From Methanobacterium sp. (GTDB lineage: Archaea; Methanobacteriota; Methanobacteria; Methanobacteriales; Methanobacteriaceae): DNA of 45,079 nucleotides. A program made the translations under genes and the position numbers. The notes under the pieces are model-generated. The model was not told the DNA's origin and did no database searches. It saw nothing but the letters and a program-made list of their open reading frames with translations. Shown here one piece after another: positions 9,461-20,998 of the stretch. Numbering within the stretch: position 1 is the stretch's first letter; every line of letters begins with the position of its first letter. The stretch is taken from positions 1 to 45,079 of the forward strand of contig PMGM01000015.1 in NCBI GenBank assembly GCA_003158115.1. The letters are read 5' to 3'.

Positions 9461-10809
9461 CAAACTCCTCCATTAAACACCTGTGCCTGTCCGTTACGTA
9501 ATATGTGTATATCATTACCTAATTTATATCCTTCTTCCTCTGCGAGTTCTGTGTATGCTGCAAGCATATTCAGGTTTCCGTGGGAAGGTATAAGATGTTT
9601 TGGGTCTAACATTCTAATAAAGTCACGATGGTCTTCCTTACCGGCATGACCAGAAACATGTGCATTGGTAAATATTCTTGCACCGCTTGATTTGAGCCTT
9701 CTTTCCATGAGGTTACGGTTAGCAATGTTCATTGGGTTTGGTATAACCGATGCAGATATTACAATATTATCTCCTGGCCTTACATTGAACATTGTTTTAC
9801 CATTTGCTATCCTTGGAAGTAATGCATCAGGTTCTCCTTGATGGCCTGTTGCAACCAGAACATACTCAGATCTGTTTTCATCTGCCCTTGCAAGTGCACG
9901 GTTAACAGCCTTTGGACTTCCATAAACACTTGCTGTTTCAGGAAGTTTCAGTAGCCCCATTGTCTCGGCCATTGTACAGTATCTTTCCATTGATCTTCCT
10001 AAAAGGAGTATCTTACGATTACTTTCATCTGCAATGTTACATATAGCCTGAATCCTTTCAATATGGGATGAAAATGTTGTGATAATCATTCCAGTATCTT
10101 CTTTTAATGGCTCTTCCATTATATCTTTCAACACTAACCTTGCAACCTTTTCAGAATGTGTTTTTAGTTGATCATCCTCTGCAGCACGTGTTGTATCCAC
10201 AATCAATGCAAGAACTCCTTTACGTCCCAGTTCTCTGAATCGCTGATAATCTGGTGGTGGTGAAATTGTCTGGTGATTGTCAAATTTGAAATCATTTGAG
10301 TAAACTATTATTCCCTCTGATGTGTGCAGTGCGGGTGTAACTGTCTGTGGAATACTGTGGGTTGTTCGTACAAATTCAAGTGTTATGTCTGGAGATATCT
10401 GAATTTTTTCTCCTGAATTTAATACCTGAAGTGGATTGGTTACCTTAAACTTCCTTTCTCCCTTAATGGTTTTCTCAATTAATGCCATTGTATATGGTGT
10501 GGCTATTAATGGTGCCTCATATCTATGTGCAAGTTTTGCTACTGCTCCTATATGGTCCAGGTGTCCGTGAGTAAAGACTATTGCCCTTACTTTCCCATCA
10601 ACATCCTTCATTAGAGTGTCGTCTGGTATGATTCCCCTTTCGATAAGGTCTAAACTATGCATTCTCGCTATATCTGTGTCTTCATGGATATGGATTCTGT
10701 CCAGGTGTATTCCCATGTCGAATATTACAACATCTTCACCCACCTTTACAGCAGACATGTTTTTACCCACTTCTTCATATCCTCCAACAGCTATTACTTC
10801 AACGCTCAT
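9460..10809 (-). CDS. rnj: Ribonuclease J (metallo-beta-lactamase/beta-CASP RNase)
   Basis: The protein has 449 residues from the chosen ATG. Archaeal RNase J proteins are 5'-3' exoribonucleases acting in RNA decay. The metal-binding HGHLDHIG lies at 81-88, with THSIPQT and YSNDFKFD further on and the beta-CASP motifs ([30 protein letters not shown]) in order. A longer frame reaches 10854, but ATG at 10809 lies 1 nt after the fni stop and follows AGGAG, and it removes 15 residues that overlap fni. The gene is embedded in the isoprenoid cluster, an association that appears to be of position and not of pathway. Confidence 0.9.
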   Translation of the reverse strand: MSVEVIAVGGYEEVGKNMSAVKVGEDVVIFDMGIHLDRIHIHEDTDIARMHSLDLIERGIIPDDTLMKDVDGKVRAIVFTHGHLDHIGAVAKLAHRYEAPLIATPYTMALIEKTIKGERKFKVTNPLQVLNSGEKIQISPDITLEFVRTTHSIPQTVTPALHTSEGIIVYSNDFKFDNHQTISPPPDYQRFRELGRKGVLALIVDTTRAAEDDQLKTHSEKVARLVLKDIMEEPLKEDTGMIITTFSSHIERIQAICNIADESNRKILLLGRSMERYCTMAETMGLLKLPETASVYGSPKAVNRALARADENRSEYVLVATGHQGEPDALLPRIANGKTMFNVRPGDNIVISASVIPNPMNIANRNLMERRLKSSGARIFTNAHVSGHAGKEDHRDFIRMLDPKHLIPSHGNLNMLAAYTELAEEEGYKLGNDIHILRNGQAQVFNGGV

Positions 10810-10810
10810 T

Positions 10811-11860
10811 CTATGTTCTCCTCGCGTATTTTTTTGTTTCGAAACCTCTTTCATTGAGCCATTCTTTAGTATCTCCCTTAATTATTAGGGATGATTTCTT
10901 AAGTTCTGCTATATTTGATGCTCCAACAAGGAACATTGCAACGCGGAGTTCCTCATTAAATTTATTAAGTTTATTAATTACTGCATGATGGCCAATATAA
11001 GCTTCTTTAAGTAACGGCAATGCAATTCCTACTGCATCAGCCCCTAAAGCTATTGCTTTAGCTGCATCTAGACCGCTTCTTATACCGCCTGATGATATTA
11101 CAGGTATTTTAACTGATTGACATACTTCCACAGTACTTGCGGCCGTTGGTATTCCCCAGTCCCAAAATACATCACCCATGGTTCTGTCCTTGGCACGATA
11201 TGTTTCAACTGCAGCCCAACTTGTGCCGCCTGCTCCAGCTATGTCTATTGCACCTACCCCTGCTTTTTCAAGAGCCATTGCATCTTCTGCTTTGATTCCT
11301 GCTCCGGTTTCCTTGGCTATTACAGGTACTTTAAGTGTTTTACATATCTCTTCTATGGCTTTGATATGTCCACTGGCATTAACATCACCCTCAGGCTGTA
11401 TTGCCTCTTGTAATGGGTTTAAATGTACTGCTAATGCATTTGCTTTTATCATATTAATTGATTGTTCTGCAAGTTCGATCTGCTGGCATCCAATGTTACC
11501 AATCAGAAATCCAGACGGTGCCTCTTCCCTTACAATTGTATATGTTGGAGCTAGTTCAGGATTTTTAACTGCTGCACGTTGACTTCCAACACCCATGCCG
11601 ACATTCAATTTATTTACTGCCTTTGCAAGTTCTTTGTTAATTGTTAAAGCTGCTGGATGTCCGCCTGTCATTGCGGATATTATGAATGGTGAATCTAATT
11701 TTTTGCCTAAGATATCTATTGAAATATCTATATCTTCCTTGTTCACCTCGGGAAGGGCTGTGTGGATGAGTTCTATCTCCTCAAATCCGGTTTTCTTCCT
11801 GTATTCAACATTACAGTTTTTACACAGGAGTAAATGTTCTAATTTTCTGTTTGAAATCAT
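10811..11860 (-). CDS. fni: Isopentenyl-diphosphate delta-isomerase, type 2 (FMN-dependent)
   Basis: The protein has 349 residues, normal for type 2 IDI. It interconverts IPP and DMAPP using reduced FMN, NADPH and Mg2+. Visible are RKLEHL near the N-terminus, the flavin-binding SAMTGGH at 62-68, [19 protein letters not shown] (the conserved Gln and Glu of the catalytic region), [10 protein letters not shown] and SSGGIRSG with ALGADAVG for the phosphate site. An unusual CKNCN lies at 13-17. It follows the isopentenyl phosphate kinase gene by 10 nt and precedes RNase J by 1 nt, so it is clearly in one operon. Confidence 0.93.
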   Translation of the reverse strand: MISNRKLEHLLLCKNCNVEYRKKTGFEEIELIHTALPEVNKEDIDISIDILGKKLDSPFIISAMTGGHPAALTINKELAKAVNKLNVGMGVGSQRAAVKNPELAPTYTIVREEAPSGFLIGNIGCQQIELAEQSINMIKANALAVHLNPLQEAIQPEGDVNASGHIKAIEEICKTLKVPVIAKETGAGIKAEDAMALEKAGVGAIDIAGAGGTSWAAVETYRAKDRTMGDVFWDWGIPTAASTVEVCQSVKIPVISSGGIRSGLDAAKAIALGADAVGIALPLLKEAYIGHHAVINKLNKFNEELRVAMFLVGASNIAELKKSSLIIKGDTKEWLNERGFETKKYARRT

Positions 11861-11870
11861 TTTTTTTCCT

Positions 11871-12665
11871 TCATTTTCTTATTAAAGTACCAATTCCTTT
11901 TTCACCCTTTAGGGCCCGTTTTATATTATTATCGTGACTTGCATTGATTATCTCTGATTCAATGCCAATTTTTGTTAATTCAAGAAGTTCATTGAGTTTT
12001 CCACCCATACCACCAGTTACATCAACTGTTTGTGTACTGTCTGCTGATTCCAGATCATTGTACGATGTAACAACTTTTAGAAGGCATGCATCAGAATATT
12101 TCTTAGGATCTTTATTGTATATCCCATCAACATCTGAACCTAAAACAACCTTTTCAGGTTTTAAATTTTCAGCCAAATATTTTATTATCTGATCGCCAGA
12201 AAGTACTGCCATTTTTATTTTATCTTCCAGATCAAGGACAACATCCCCATACAAAACAGGTACAAAACCCATATCCAAATATTTGGATATTAAATCAAGA
12301 TCGGCTTTGATGATTCGTTTATTATATGTTTGTACAAATGATGAAGGTTGTATTGAGACTGCTGGTATTTCTTGTTCTATGAGATGTTGGCATACCAGTT
12401 GATTCAAATGTTTAACAGAATTCTGTGTCTTTGAAAATCCCTGTTTTTTTCTTGAAAGTTCTTCTAATGAATTTATTTCACTACCTATTGCATATTTTTT
12501 AGCGTATGGATGTCCAAATGAACCTGCTCCATGCACCACAATTAATTTATGATATGATGAGTCTGATATTTCTCTTGCTATTCGAGTTAAATTTGATGAA
12601 TCCAATTTTGGATTTGATGAATCCTTACGGGTAATAACACTTCCCCCGAGTTTTAGGATTATCAT
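11871..12665 (-). CDS. ipk: Isopentenyl phosphate kinase
   Basis: The protein has 264 residues and belongs to the amino acid kinase superfamily. It phosphorylates isopentenyl phosphate to IPP, the last C5 step of the archaeal modified mevalonate pathway. The N-terminal KLGGSVIT holds the ATP-binding lysine and glycine loop, and [11 protein letters not shown] (43-53) carries the family histidine at 52. GDVVLD and [13 protein letters not shown] follow, then [11 protein letters not shown] of the nucleotide-binding half. It lies 109 nt after mevalonate kinase and 10 nt before fni. Confidence 0.93.
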   Translation of the reverse strand: MIILKLGGSVITRKDSSNPKLDSSNLTRIAREISDSSYHKLIVVHGAGSFGHPYAKKYAIGSEINSLEELSRKKQGFSKTQNSVKHLNQLVCQHLIEQEIPAVSIQPSSFVQTYNKRIIKADLDLISKYLDMGFVPVLYGDVVLDLEDKIKMAVLSGDQIIKYLAENLKPEKVVLGSDVDGIYNKDPKKYSDACLLKVVTSYNDLESADSTQTVDVTGGMGGKLNELLELTKIGIESEIINASHDNNIKRALKGEKGIGTLIRK

Positions 12666-12774
12666 TTAAAACCTGCCTTTTTTATTATTTAAATACATAT
12701 TTAGTTCCTTAGGATTATATTGAATGATTATTATAAGCTATTTATTCAAGTTTTATTTGATAAATATGTTAATT

Positions 12775-13749
12775 TTATTCTAATCTCACGCCATCGGCTG
12801 ATATTTTTACTTTAAATGCTTTTTCAAATTTATTTATACTTTCTATTACTACGTCGACTTTTCCGGGACAGTAAGCTATCATGCTTCCGCCTCCGCCAGC
12901 ACCTGTTAATTTTGATCCGAATGCACCGGATTTACGGGCAATATAAACCATTTTAGATAGTTCCTCTGTGTTGACGCCTATTGCATCTAACAGTCCATGG
13001 TTTATGTTCATGAACTCGCCTATCATCTTATGATCTCCACTTGTTAAAGCTTCCCTTGCACCGTTGGTGAGTGCTTCCATTGAATTAAATAATGGAATCA
13101 TTACCTGAGGAGCTATTTCCATTTTAAGCCTCACAGATTCGACTAATTTACCTGTGTTTCCCCTTTCGGATGTGTAACCAATGACTAATGGGATTTCTGA
13201 ATCTATATCTAATTTAATTATTTCTTCAGCGTCCCGTGAAAGATATACAATACCACCATATGTACTGAGTATTGTGTCGATTGGACTTGCCGAACCCTGT
13301 ACCATTAATTCTACTTGATGGGCGAGTTTGGCTATTCCATCCGATGTAAGTTCAATATCTTTAAATGAGGATGCAGCTTTTACTGTTGCTACTGTGACTG
13401 CTGCAGAAGATCCGAGTCCTGCACCTACTGGTATGTCCATGTTAATGGTTATTTCAAGTCCATCTTTAGAACCTGTTTTCATGAGTGCTATGAGTACGTA
13501 TTTCAGGATACCTTCGTTTTTTTCATCATTATCGAGTTCAATAGTTCCTTTTTCAATATTAAGATATCCTGATATTCCAAGTTCATTGATCCTGACATGT
13601 GTTCTGTTATCTTCACGTTCTTCTATTGAAACATATGCTCTTTTATCGACTGCAGCTGCTATGGCTGGTTTGCCGTAAACTACTGCGTGTTCACCGAATA
13701 GGATGGTTTTCCCTGGTGCTGATGCAGTAACATTCCTTGGATTTAACAT
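12775..13749 (-). CDS. mvk: Mevalonate kinase
   Basis: The protein has 324 residues and is a GHMP kinase. It phosphorylates mevalonate to mevalonate 5-phosphate. The three GHMP motifs are present: APGKTILFGEHAVVYGKPAIA near the N-terminus, PVGAGLGSSAAVTVA at about 107-121, and KLTGAGGGG near the C-terminus. The ASPIDT-STYGG segment supplies the catalytic Asp. It is first of the isoprenoid run (mvk, ipk, fni, rnj, idsA). A perfect AT-rich palindrome at 13776-13798 lies just upstream, where a promoter or operator is expected. Confidence 0.94.
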   Translation of the reverse strand: MLNPRNVTASAPGKTILFGEHAVVYGKPAIAAAVDKRAYVSIEEREDNRTHVRINELGISGYLNIEKGTIELDNDEKNEGILKYVLIALMKTGSKDGLEITINMDIPVGAGLGSSAAVTVATVKAASSFKDIELTSDGIAKLAHQVELMVQGSASPIDTILSTYGGIVYLSRDAEEIIKLDIDSEIPLVIGYTSERGNTGKLVESVRLKMEIAPQVMIPLFNSMEALTNGAREALTSGDHKMIGEFMNINHGLLDAIGVNTEELSKMVYIARKSGAFGSKLTGAGGGGSMIAYCPGKVDVVIESINKFEKAFKVKISADGVRLE

Positions 13750-13775
13750 ATCATCGTGAATCCTGAAAATTTATT

Positions 13776-13798
13776 AATTTAATATGTTATATTAAATT
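13776..13798. promoter_or_regulatory. 23-nt perfect inverted repeat upstream of mevalonate kinase
   Basis: The 10-bp arms AATTTAATAT and ATATTAAATT are separated by GTT. The repeat lies 27-49 nt before the mvk ATG, where an archaeal TATA box would sit for a short leader. It may combine the TATA element with an operator. It could also be chance in AT-rich DNA, although a perfect 10-bp match with a 3-nt gap is notable. Confidence 0.35.
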
Positions 13799-13889
13799 CT
13801 GAGTTTTGTGGCAGAATTATATTTCTACCAGGTGATTATTTATTTCAACTTGATCCGTTAATCGATCCGTTTTATTGGTTTATATTGAT

Positions 13890-14729
13890 TTATATAAACA
13901 CTGCTGATGCATATGCTACAACCGAACTTTTATCTCCTGTTGAGTCACCGCTTGTTGCATATTTAAGTACTTCGCAGTTTGTTGCTCCCATTTTCTTGGT
14001 TGCAACCAATGTTGCTGCTACAGGTCCATATCCACACATGCTGACATTTAGTTCTGCAACACGATTCATCATCAAATTTTCGTCCATTTCCTTTATGGCA
14101 TCTATTACTTGCTTGTCCTGATTGTGTGCCACATTTTGGGGTTTGTAATGTGTGAAGTCTGTACTTGCAATTACAACCACATCTCTTCCGAGTTCGCTGG
14201 CTGTTTTCTCGATGGAATTACCGATCTCATTGGATGTTTCAATATCCTGCATCCACATTGTAACCGGTACAAATTTGAAATTAGGGTTAATGTACTGTAG
14301 AAATGGTAGTTGAACCTCTGCACTATGTTCTTTTAAATGCGCTGTGGAGTTTAAATCTATTATACTTGCATTTTCAATCATTAAATCTGCAAATTCACCA
14401 TCTATATCTGAAAGTCCGAGTGGTGTTTCCCATGACCCATTGTTCATGGTTGACACACCCGATCCAAGTCCAGTATGGTTTGGGCATAATATAATAAATG
14501 TTTCTGGAAATCCATCCTCTGCTATTTTATGGTATGTATGTGCTGCCACAGGCCCTGAATATTCATATCCCGCGTGGGGTGCTATAACACCTTTGATATC
14601 TCTTTTACTCCCCATTTCAGGTATGCTTCCTGGACCTAACTCATGTTTGAAGCACCACTCTATTTGTTTTCTAAGTGAATCCGGGTCTAATTCATAAAAA
14701 AGTCCTGCAACTGCAGGTTTCCTTATCAT
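13890..14729 (-). CDS. MEMO1 family protein (AmmeMemoRadiSam system protein B)
   Basis: The protein has 279 residues. The MEMO family is structurally related to class III extradiol (LigB-type) dioxygenases, but its archaeal function is not settled. Conserved features are [11 protein letters not shown] at the N-terminus, a metal-site histidine in [10 protein letters not shown] (~49-58), a second histidine in [18 protein letters not shown], and ASTDFTHY. The partner AMMECR1 and radical-SAM genes of the three-part system are not in this window. It lies between S2 and mevalonate kinase with spacers of 140-159 nt, so it may have its own promoter. Confidence 0.9.
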   Translation of the reverse strand: MIRKPAVAGLFYELDPDSLRKQIEWCFKHELGPGSIPEMGSKRDIKGVIAPHAGYEYSGPVAAHTYHKIAEDGFPETFIILCPNHTGLGSGVSTMNNGSWETPLGLSDIDGEFADLMIENASIIDLNSTAHLKEHSAEVQLPFLQYINPNFKFVPVTMWMQDIETSNEIGNSIEKTASELGRDVVVIASTDFTHYKPQNVAHNQDKQVIDAIKEMDENLMMNRVAELNVSMCGYGPVAATLVATKKMGATNCEVLKYATSGDSTGDKSSVVAYASAVFI

Positions 14730-14888
14730 AAAATCACCTTCCTCTTTTTAAACAAATTTTTATCGAGTTATAATATACAAATTAAAATTCCAAATACTGT
14801 TATTATTTAGATTTTTAAAGGTTCTCTGCCCCTAACAAGAGCAGATTAAAACTTTAATATATAATTAAATATTTAAAATTGAAGATTA

Positions 14889-15485
14889 TTACATCTTCAA
14901 TTCAAAGTCTGTTGGAGGGATACTAAGATCCTGATCTTCTGCTAGGTCGCCTCTACCTCTGAGTGTCTGTCTAGCAATTAACCAATATACTAATGCTATA
15001 GCTTTTCTTCCCTTGTTGTTTACAGGTACAACAATATCAACATTTCCAAGAAGGTTTTCTGTATCGCATAATGCTACCACAGGTATTCCTATCTGTCTTG
15101 CTTCTATTATTGCCTGGGAATCTGATCTTGGATCTGTTACAACCAGTACTTTAGGTTCAATGAATTTTCCATAGTTAGGGTTGGTTAATGTTCCTGGTAT
15201 GAACCTTCCGGGTATGGTTTTGGCTCCTGTGACTTGTCCAAATTTTTTGACTGGTGCCTGTCCATACTGTCTTGTAGATACAACAAGAACATCGTCTGGG
15301 TCGAATTTTGCAAGGAATTTACCTGCTGCAACGATTCTGTCGTTGGTTTTCCTAACATCTAAAACGTAAAGACCATCTGCCCTTACCCTGTATATGTATC
15401 GTTCCATGTCCTTTGTTTTCTGTTGTGTACCTATGTGTAAACCTGCTGCTAAATATTTGTCCAATGGAATTAATAATTCTGACAA
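14889..15485 (-). CDS. rps2: Small-subunit ribosomal protein S2 (uS2)
   Basis: The protein has 198 residues, typical of the compact archaeal S2. It sits between the head and body of the 30S subunit. Visible S2 motifs are [12 protein letters not shown] near the N-terminus, [38 protein letters not shown] and [10 protein letters not shown]. The start ATG at 15485 follows an AGGTGG-like site. It comes after the ferredoxin and enolase genes, the usual archaeal neighbourhood (RpoN, RpoK, Eno, S2). Confidence 0.95.
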   Translation of the reverse strand: MSELLIPLDKYLAAGLHIGTQQKTKDMERYIYRVRADGLYVLDVRKTNDRIVAAGKFLAKFDPDDVLVVSTRQYGQAPVKKFGQVTGAKTIPGRFIPGTLTNPNYGKFIEPKVLVVTDPRSDSQAIIEARQIGIPVVALCDTENLLGNVDIVVPVNNKGRKAIALVYWLIARQTLRGRGDLAEDQDLSIPPTDFELKM

Positions 15486-15576
15486 TTTACCACCTCATAT
15501 AGAAATTTAAATTTTTTTTATAATCTTGAAAAATTTTGTCTGCTGAATATTTTGAATTAATAAAATTTTATTTTAT

Positions 15577-15771
15577 TTAATCATCGTCTTCAACTTCAAC
15601 TGCCTCATTCGGGCAGACATCCATGCATACCTCGCATAGACTGCAATCTTCCTTGTTTTGAACTACTACTTTATCCCCATCAAGTATGAGAATTTCCATT
15701 GGGCAGACATCTATGCATTCTGCGCAGTCTGCTCCTTCACATTTATCGTGGTTTATTGTTATTTTAGCCAT
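15577..15771 (-). CDS. 2[4Fe-4S] ferredoxin
   Basis: The protein has 64 residues with two cysteine clusters: CEGADCAECIDVCP with an enlarged first spacing, and CSLCEVCMDVCP. Together they supply ligands for two 4Fe-4S clusters. The acidic C-terminal tail (EVEDDD) is usual for small electron carriers. It sits between enolase and S2. Its electron partner cannot be inferred from the context. Confidence 0.88.
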   Translation of the reverse strand: MAKITINHDKCEGADCAECIDVCPMEILILDGDKVVVQNKEDCSLCEVCMDVCPNEAVEVEDDD

Positions 15772-15924
15772 ATTATACTCTCCAATTAATTTTTTTTAAT
15801 CTTTTATCATCCTGTTATAGGATGAAAAGCTTTGCATAGATTATCAATGCTTTTTTTTCATTTTTTTAGTATAGTATACATCAAAAAAATAATGTTGTGT
15901 ATTTTTTTTGGTGTAATATTCGAA

Positions 15925-17181
<1,257 letters not shown>

Positions 17182-17358
17182 AAAAACACCTCTTAGAAAA
17201 TAGTGGTTATTCAGGTTGTTTTGGTTATTAAATTATAATTTAATTAATTTAATGAATAAATATTATATCTCCCTAAAATTTGGGATTCTAAATACTCAAT
17301 TGGGATGTATAAGAGAGTTCTACGAATATAAAAAAAATTCGTAAAATCCCAATATATA

Positions 17359-17547
17359 TTAGACAGTTCGCCTTTTAACATCTAAGGGCATCTTATTCTT
17401 TTTAAGTTCCAACATGGCAATATCGATTGGATCAATTGAACCCAACTTAGATATATCCACCTGAGGAACAGCTCCCATTGAAAGTTGTAAAGCTCTTGCA
17501 CCTATTATTCTTGCCTTTTCAAACCTTGTGAGTTTTTTAGCAGCCAT
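17359..17547 (-). CDS. rpoK: DNA-directed RNA polymerase subunit K (Rpo6)
   Basis: The protein has 62 residues and is the archaeal homologue of eukaryal Rpb6 and bacterial omega. It latches the largest subunit during polymerase assembly. The core signature [20 protein letters not shown] (6-25) and the C-terminal [21 protein letters not shown] fit the family. It lies 46 nt downstream of the tRNA-Pro gene, so it may be co-transcribed with it. Confidence 0.94.
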   Translation of the reverse strand: MAAKKLTRFEKARIIGARALQLSMGAVPQVDISKLGSIDPIDIAMLELKKNKMPLDVKRRTV

Positions 17548-17593
17548 AATATCGTCTCCCTTTTTTTAAGTCATTGTAGGAATGAAAGTGTAG

Positions 17594-17651
<58 letters not shown>

Positions 17652-17656
17652 CCCCG

Positions 17657-17768
17657 TTCCAGTCGAAGAAATAAATACTAGGATTGTTATTAGAATTTAT
17701 CATGATTAAACTATAAATTCAACGATGATATCTATATAATATTTCCTGGATTGAATACTTCGTTCAAT
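17657..17768 (-). other. tRNA-Pro intron 1 (112 nt, position 32/33)
   Basis: Its bulge-helix-bulge is formed by outer helix CCATCCTC (17782-17775) with GGGGATGG (17655-17648), central 4-bp helix TCAG (17774-17771) with CTGG (17662-17659), 3-nt bulges CCA and AAC, and inner helix TTGAA (17767-17763) with TTCGA (17667-17663). Cutting each bulge after its second base gives the stated ends. The outer helix uses bases of exon 2 and intron 2, so this intron must be removed before intron 2. Confidence 0.75.
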
Positions 17769-17813
17769 GGCTGAGAGGATGGACCAAGCTACCCTACGGC
17801 CCCTATTATATTA

Positions 17814-17981
17814 CTACCACACCTCTACATGTGCTATAAACATTCTTCTGCAACAGTACCTTGAGATTCCAAGATCATCAAGAACTTTCTTAGGGTCCTC
17901 CCCATCTGCAGTTCTCTTTTGGTACTCCTCATAATAGGCTGATACCACTTTACCGCAGCTTAAACATCTTACAGGGATCAT
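17814..17981 (-). CDS. rpoN: DNA-directed RNA polymerase subunit N (Rpo10)
   Basis: The protein has 55 residues, homologous to eukaryal Rpb10. It reads [13 protein letters not shown] at the start, with a CxxC pair at 6 and 9 and the atypical adjacent RYCCRRM pair near 43-44, which together bind zinc. It ends HVEVW before TAG at 17814-17816. Rpb10 helps assemble the RpoD/RpoL platform. The gene lies 11 nt after S9 and 10 nt before the 5' end of tRNA-Pro, so the pre-tRNA is probably processed from a polycistronic transcript. Confidence 0.93.
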   Translation of the reverse strand: MIPVRCLSCGKVVSAYYEEYQKRTADGEDPKKVLDDLGISRYCCRRMFIAHVEVW

Positions 17982-17992
17982 TTTGAATCAGC

Positions 17993-18394
17993 TTACCTGT
18001 AACTCTTCTGTTTCCTTGCTCTTGCACCAGGACCACCATATTTTTTGGGTTCTGAACGACGTGGGTCCCCAACAAGCATGGTTCTGTCGTACTGGTTGAA
18101 CTTTTCTTTAAGTTCCATATCACTTGTCCAGTCAACTAGGCCTTTTGCTATTACCATTCTGGCAGCTTCTGCCTGTCCCATAACTCCTCCACCATTAACT
18201 TTAACGTCGATGTCAACGTTATCTAAAAGTTCGGCAGCTATAACTAGTGGTTCCTGTATTTTTAATCTTGCAAGTTCTGGATCATAAAGTTCTACTGGTT
18301 TTTTATTGATCCTGACACGGCCTTTGCCTGCCCGGAATTTACCCCTTGCAATTGCGGTTTTCCTTTTTCCACTTGTGTGTATTACCTTTTTCAT
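17993..18394 (-). CDS. rps9: Small-subunit ribosomal protein S9 (uS9)
   Basis: The protein has 133 residues. Its C-terminal tail reaches the P-site tRNA. The [17 protein letters not shown] start, [31 protein letters not shown] and the terminal ARKQKSYR (S9 ends in a conserved K/R-x-x-SYR) are clear. Two tandem ATGs occur; the second (18394) has the better spacing from the GGTG site, while 18397 is the alternative. It is 13 nt downstream of L13. Confidence 0.95.
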   Translation of the reverse strand: MKKVIHTSGKRKTAIARGKFRAGKGRVRINKKPVELYDPELARLKIQEPLVIAAELLDNVDIDVKVNGGGVMGQAEAARMVIAKGLVDWTSDMELKEKFNQYDRTMLVGDPRRSEPKKYGGPGARARKQKSYR

Positions 18395-18407
18395 CATTTA
18401 CACCTTC

Positions 18408-18830
18408 TTAAAATTTAGATCCAAGTAATTGTGAAACTGTTCCAAGTTTAACACTTCTTGTGATGTTCGTTGGTTCTGCTTCAGGTATTCTTGATGTTTC
18501 CTGTGTCTCAAATTCCTTTGGAATTCCCACGTATACTTTAAGTCCCTTGAAGGCTTCCCTTCCATGTGACTTTTTGTATGGAATCATACCCCTTACAGTT
18601 CTTCGGAATATGTCATCGGGTCTTCTTGGATATTTTGGTCCCATATCTCGTGGGTTTGATATACTTGCCCTGTCTATTCTCTGTTTATATTTTTTGTAAG
18701 CCCAGTCCCTGCTGCCTGAAATCATTATTTTTTCAGCGTTTAAAACAGTTACGTTCTCACCTGCGAGAATAAGCTTGCTCACCTTACTGGCAAGTCTTCC
18801 CAGTACGAGTCCTTCTCCGTCTACTATCAT
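18408..18830 (-). CDS. rpl13: Large-subunit ribosomal protein L13 (uL13)
   Basis: The protein has 140 residues. It is an early 50S assembly protein. The [16 protein letters not shown] start, the [18 protein letters not shown] segment, [28 protein letters not shown] split over residues ~73-100 and the GIPKEFE region are archaeal/eukaryal L13 hallmarks. It sits between L18e and S9 in the standard archaeal order. Confidence 0.95.
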   Translation of the reverse strand: MIVDGEGLVLGRLASKVSKLILAGENVTVLNAEKIMISGSRDWAYKKYKQRIDRASISNPRDMGPKYPRRPDDIFRRTVRGMIPYKKSHGREAFKGLKVYVGIPKEFETQETSRIPEAEPTNITRSVKLGTVSQLLGSKF

Positions 18831-18842
18831 ATCTACACCTTC

Positions 18843-19205
18843 TTATTCCATTATCCTAATTTTGCTTCCCTTGGGGTTCTTCTCGACAACCTCAAGGATG
18901 TCCATACATTCTCCGCCGGCTGTAGAAATTTTTTCTTCGGCAGTTTTTGAGAAGCTCATGGCTGCAACTTGTACCTTATGGTCAATGCTGCCATTTCCTA
19001 AAACTTTCCCTGGAACTATTATCATTTCATCAGGGGATGTATGTCTGTTTATATCGGATATGTTGACTTCTGCAGATTGTCTTGTTGGTTTTTCAAGGCG
19101 CTTTGCGATATCTTTCCATATTGCAGCGTCTTCTGTGTATGATTTTTCCTTAAGACTCGCCACAATCACTTTCATATTGGGGTTTGTCTTGGTAACTTTC
19201 ACCAT
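18843..19205 (-). CDS. rpl18e: Large-subunit ribosomal protein L18e (eL18)
   Basis: The protein has 120 residues and belongs to the archaeal/eukaryal L18e family, distantly similar to bacterial L15. Recognisable parts are [41 protein letters not shown] and the Gly-Asn-Gly-Ser loop [17 protein letters not shown]. It is 12 nt upstream of L13 and 14 nt downstream of RpoD. Confidence 0.94.
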   Translation of the reverse strand: MVKVTKTNPNMKVIVASLKEKSYTEDAAIWKDIAKRLEKPTRQSAEVNISDINRHTSPDEMIIVPGKVLGNGSIDHKVQVAAMSFSKTAEEKISTAGGECMDILEVVEKNPKGSKIRIME

Positions 19206-19219
19206 CCTTAAATTCCTCC

Positions 19220-20011
19220 TTATTTACAAAATTCTATAACTTCATTAGATTTATCAGATAGGATGTCGCATGCCCTTTTAAGAACTTCTTCAGGTGATAA
19301 TGATCCATCAGTTTCGATTCTGAATATATATTTACCTTCCTGGCCTTCGACTGTTATGGAGTCTGATGTACAACCTCTTACACAAGTTTTGCACATTGAA
19401 CAGTTTTCAAGATCAATTACTTTTACAAGGTTTTTCTTTTCATCAAATTCATATACTCCCCTTGGGCATTCAGATGCACATAATCCACAGGCTTCACATG
19501 TTTCAGTATCTATGGTGATCTTTGGATAGTACTTGTATACACATGCTGTTGTGGGTTCCCATTTAGCATGTTCAAGTCCGAGTCCGAGTTGTGCAATTGC
19601 AATGAGCTCAACCTCTTCTCCTTCTTTAAGTTTGAGTAGAGGTATTGTATCGTTGTAAGGTACTACTTCAGGATCCTGGGATTTAAGATCTCCAGAATAT
19701 ACTGTTTTAGGACCTTTCTCCTTCAATAGGAGTGAGACACTGCATCTTGGACAGTTATCTTCTTCACAGTCACATTCTGATGCTAAAACCATTGAATCAA
19801 CATCTGTTGTCAGTGGTACTAATCCCAGTCTGTGGGCTAGGGCTTCATCAAATATTTTGGCGTCGTTCTTTAAGATCTCCACCGTTTCAATAGCCATCGT
19901 TGGGACTTCCACTGTTGAAATCCTTCTTATGGCATTGATAAAGGCATCGTCGACCCCTTCTATTGTAAACAACAGAAAGTTCTCATCCTTCTTTTTGATA
20001 TCTATTTCCAT
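19220..20011 (-). CDS. rpoD: DNA-directed RNA polymerase subunit D (Rpo3) with 4Fe-4S domain
   Basis: The protein has 263 residues and is homologous to Rpb3 and bacterial alpha. It dimerises with RpoL to start polymerase assembly. The [19 protein letters not shown]-terminal motif and HRLGLVPL are diagnostic. Residues ~165-215 form an inserted ferredoxin-like domain: one set [12 protein letters not shown] and a second [11 protein letters not shown], so two cubane clusters are possible. A further cysteine group [11 protein letters not shown] lies near 80-90. I chose ATG at 20011, with GAAGTG just before it; a GTG at 20020 is the alternative. It is 14 nt after S11. Confidence 0.92.
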   Translation of the reverse strand: MEIDIKKKDENFLLFTIEGVDDAFINAIRRISTVEVPTMAIETVEILKNDAKIFDEALAHRLGLVPLTTDVDSMVLASECDCEEDNCPRCSVSLLLKEKGPKTVYSGDLKSQDPEVVPYNDTIPLLKLKEGEEVELIAIAQLGLGLEHAKWEPTTACVYKYYPKITIDTETCEACGLCASECPRGVYEFDEKKNLVKVIDLENCSMCKTCVRGCTSDSITVEGQEGKYIFRIETDGSLSPEEVLKRACDILSDKSNEVIEFCK

Positions 20012-20025
20012 ATTAGACACTTCTT

Positions 20026-20418
20026 TTAAACCCTTCTTCCCCTCTTACCTCCAGGTCTTCCGGTACCGTCGTGTGGTATTGGGGTTACATCTTCAATTTT
20101 ACCTATCCTTATTCCAGCCCTTGCAAGTGCCCTTATAGTGGCCTGTGCACCGGGTCCAGGAGTTCTTGGTCCATTTCCACCAGGAGCTCTTACTTTTATA
20201 TGGAGTCCTATTATTCCTTTTTCCTTAACATCTTCAGCAGCACGTGTTGCAGCTTCCATAGCTGCAAATGGTGATGATTCCTGCCTATCTGCACGAACAA
20301 CCTTTCCACCAGACCACTGGGTAATGGTCTCTGCACCTGTGATATCAGTTACAGTTATTATGGTGTTGTTGAAGGATGAGTAAACGTTAGCTACGCCCCA
20401 TTTCTCTTTTTCTGCCAT
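20026..20418 (-). CDS. rps11: Small-subunit ribosomal protein S11 (uS11)
   Basis: The protein has 130 residues. It lines the mRNA exit and platform region of 30S. It reads [60 protein letters not shown], and [21 protein letters not shown] across the protein, closely matching archaeal/eukaryal S11. It lies between S4 and RpoD. Confidence 0.96.
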   Translation of the reverse strand: MAEKEKWGVANVYSSFNNTIITVTDITGAETITQWSGGKVVRADRQESSPFAAMEAATRAAEDVKEKGIIGLHIKVRAPGGNGPRTPGPGAQATIRALARAGIRIGKIEDVTPIPHDGTGRPGGKRGRRV

Positions 20419-20449
20419 TTATATCACCTTATAAACTATTTTATTAATA

Positions 20450-20986
20450 TTACTCATTTTTTTCTTCTGCAGCTGCTGGCTTGGTTGCTTCCTTCATGAT
20501 CTTTTCCATTGGGGAACCAGGATAAAATCCTATGGTTTGTTCCTCACCAGTTTTGACCATGTAGCCCGGTGCATTTATTTTCCTGCCATTCATTGCAATA
20601 TGTCCGTGTACAATGAAAATTCTAGCCTGTTTAGCAGTGTTTGCGAGTCCAAGGGTGTGTACAACTGTTTCCAGTCTTCTTCGAAGAACGTCTTCCACCG
20701 TTAGATCGAGTATGTCTTCGAGTTTTCCATCTGCTTTGAGCATACCTATTCTTTTTATATGGTTGAGTAGCTGTAATTTCTCTACTTCAGCATGTTCTGT
20801 GTCCATACCCAAGAGGAACCTTGCATCTCTCCTGTACCTTTTAATGGTTGTCTCAGCTTTCCAAACTTCTTTTTTAGTTCTGAGCCCATATTTAACGACT
20901 AGCTTGTTTTCAGATTTTATACGAGCTGCGTTCCATGGGTGTGATGGTGTATCATATTGCTTTCTTGCCTTTCTTGGATGTCCCAT
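20450..20986 (-). CDS. rps4: Small-subunit ribosomal protein S4 (uS4)
   Basis: The protein has 178 residues and is a primary 16S rRNA binder that nucleates 30S assembly. It starts [18 protein letters not shown] as archaeal S4 does. The S4 RNA-binding domain is visible in [23 protein letters not shown] followed by [18 protein letters not shown]. The C-terminus is Ala/Glu/Lys-rich. It is 12 nt after S13. Confidence 0.96.
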   Translation of the reverse strand: MGHPRKARKQYDTPSHPWNAARIKSENKLVVKYGLRTKKEVWKAETTIKRYRRDARFLLGMDTEHAEVEKLQLLNHIKRIGMLKADGKLEDILDLTVEDVLRRRLETVVHTLGLANTAKQARIFIVHGHIAMNGRKINAPGYMVKTGEEQTIGFYPGSPMEKIMKEATKPAAAEEKNE

Positions 20987-20998
20987 ATCATAACCTCC

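Noticed and set aside
17656..17662. Reading CTGGAA as the anticodon loop (anticodon GGA, serine)
   Set aside because: The variable loop is short, unlike class II tRNA-Ser, the companion intron helix would not form, and a proper tRNA-Ser(GGA) exists at 21617-21701.
18775..19239. 154-codon plus-strand ORF
   Set aside because: It is antisense to L18e and the end of L13, with no motif or ribosome binding site.
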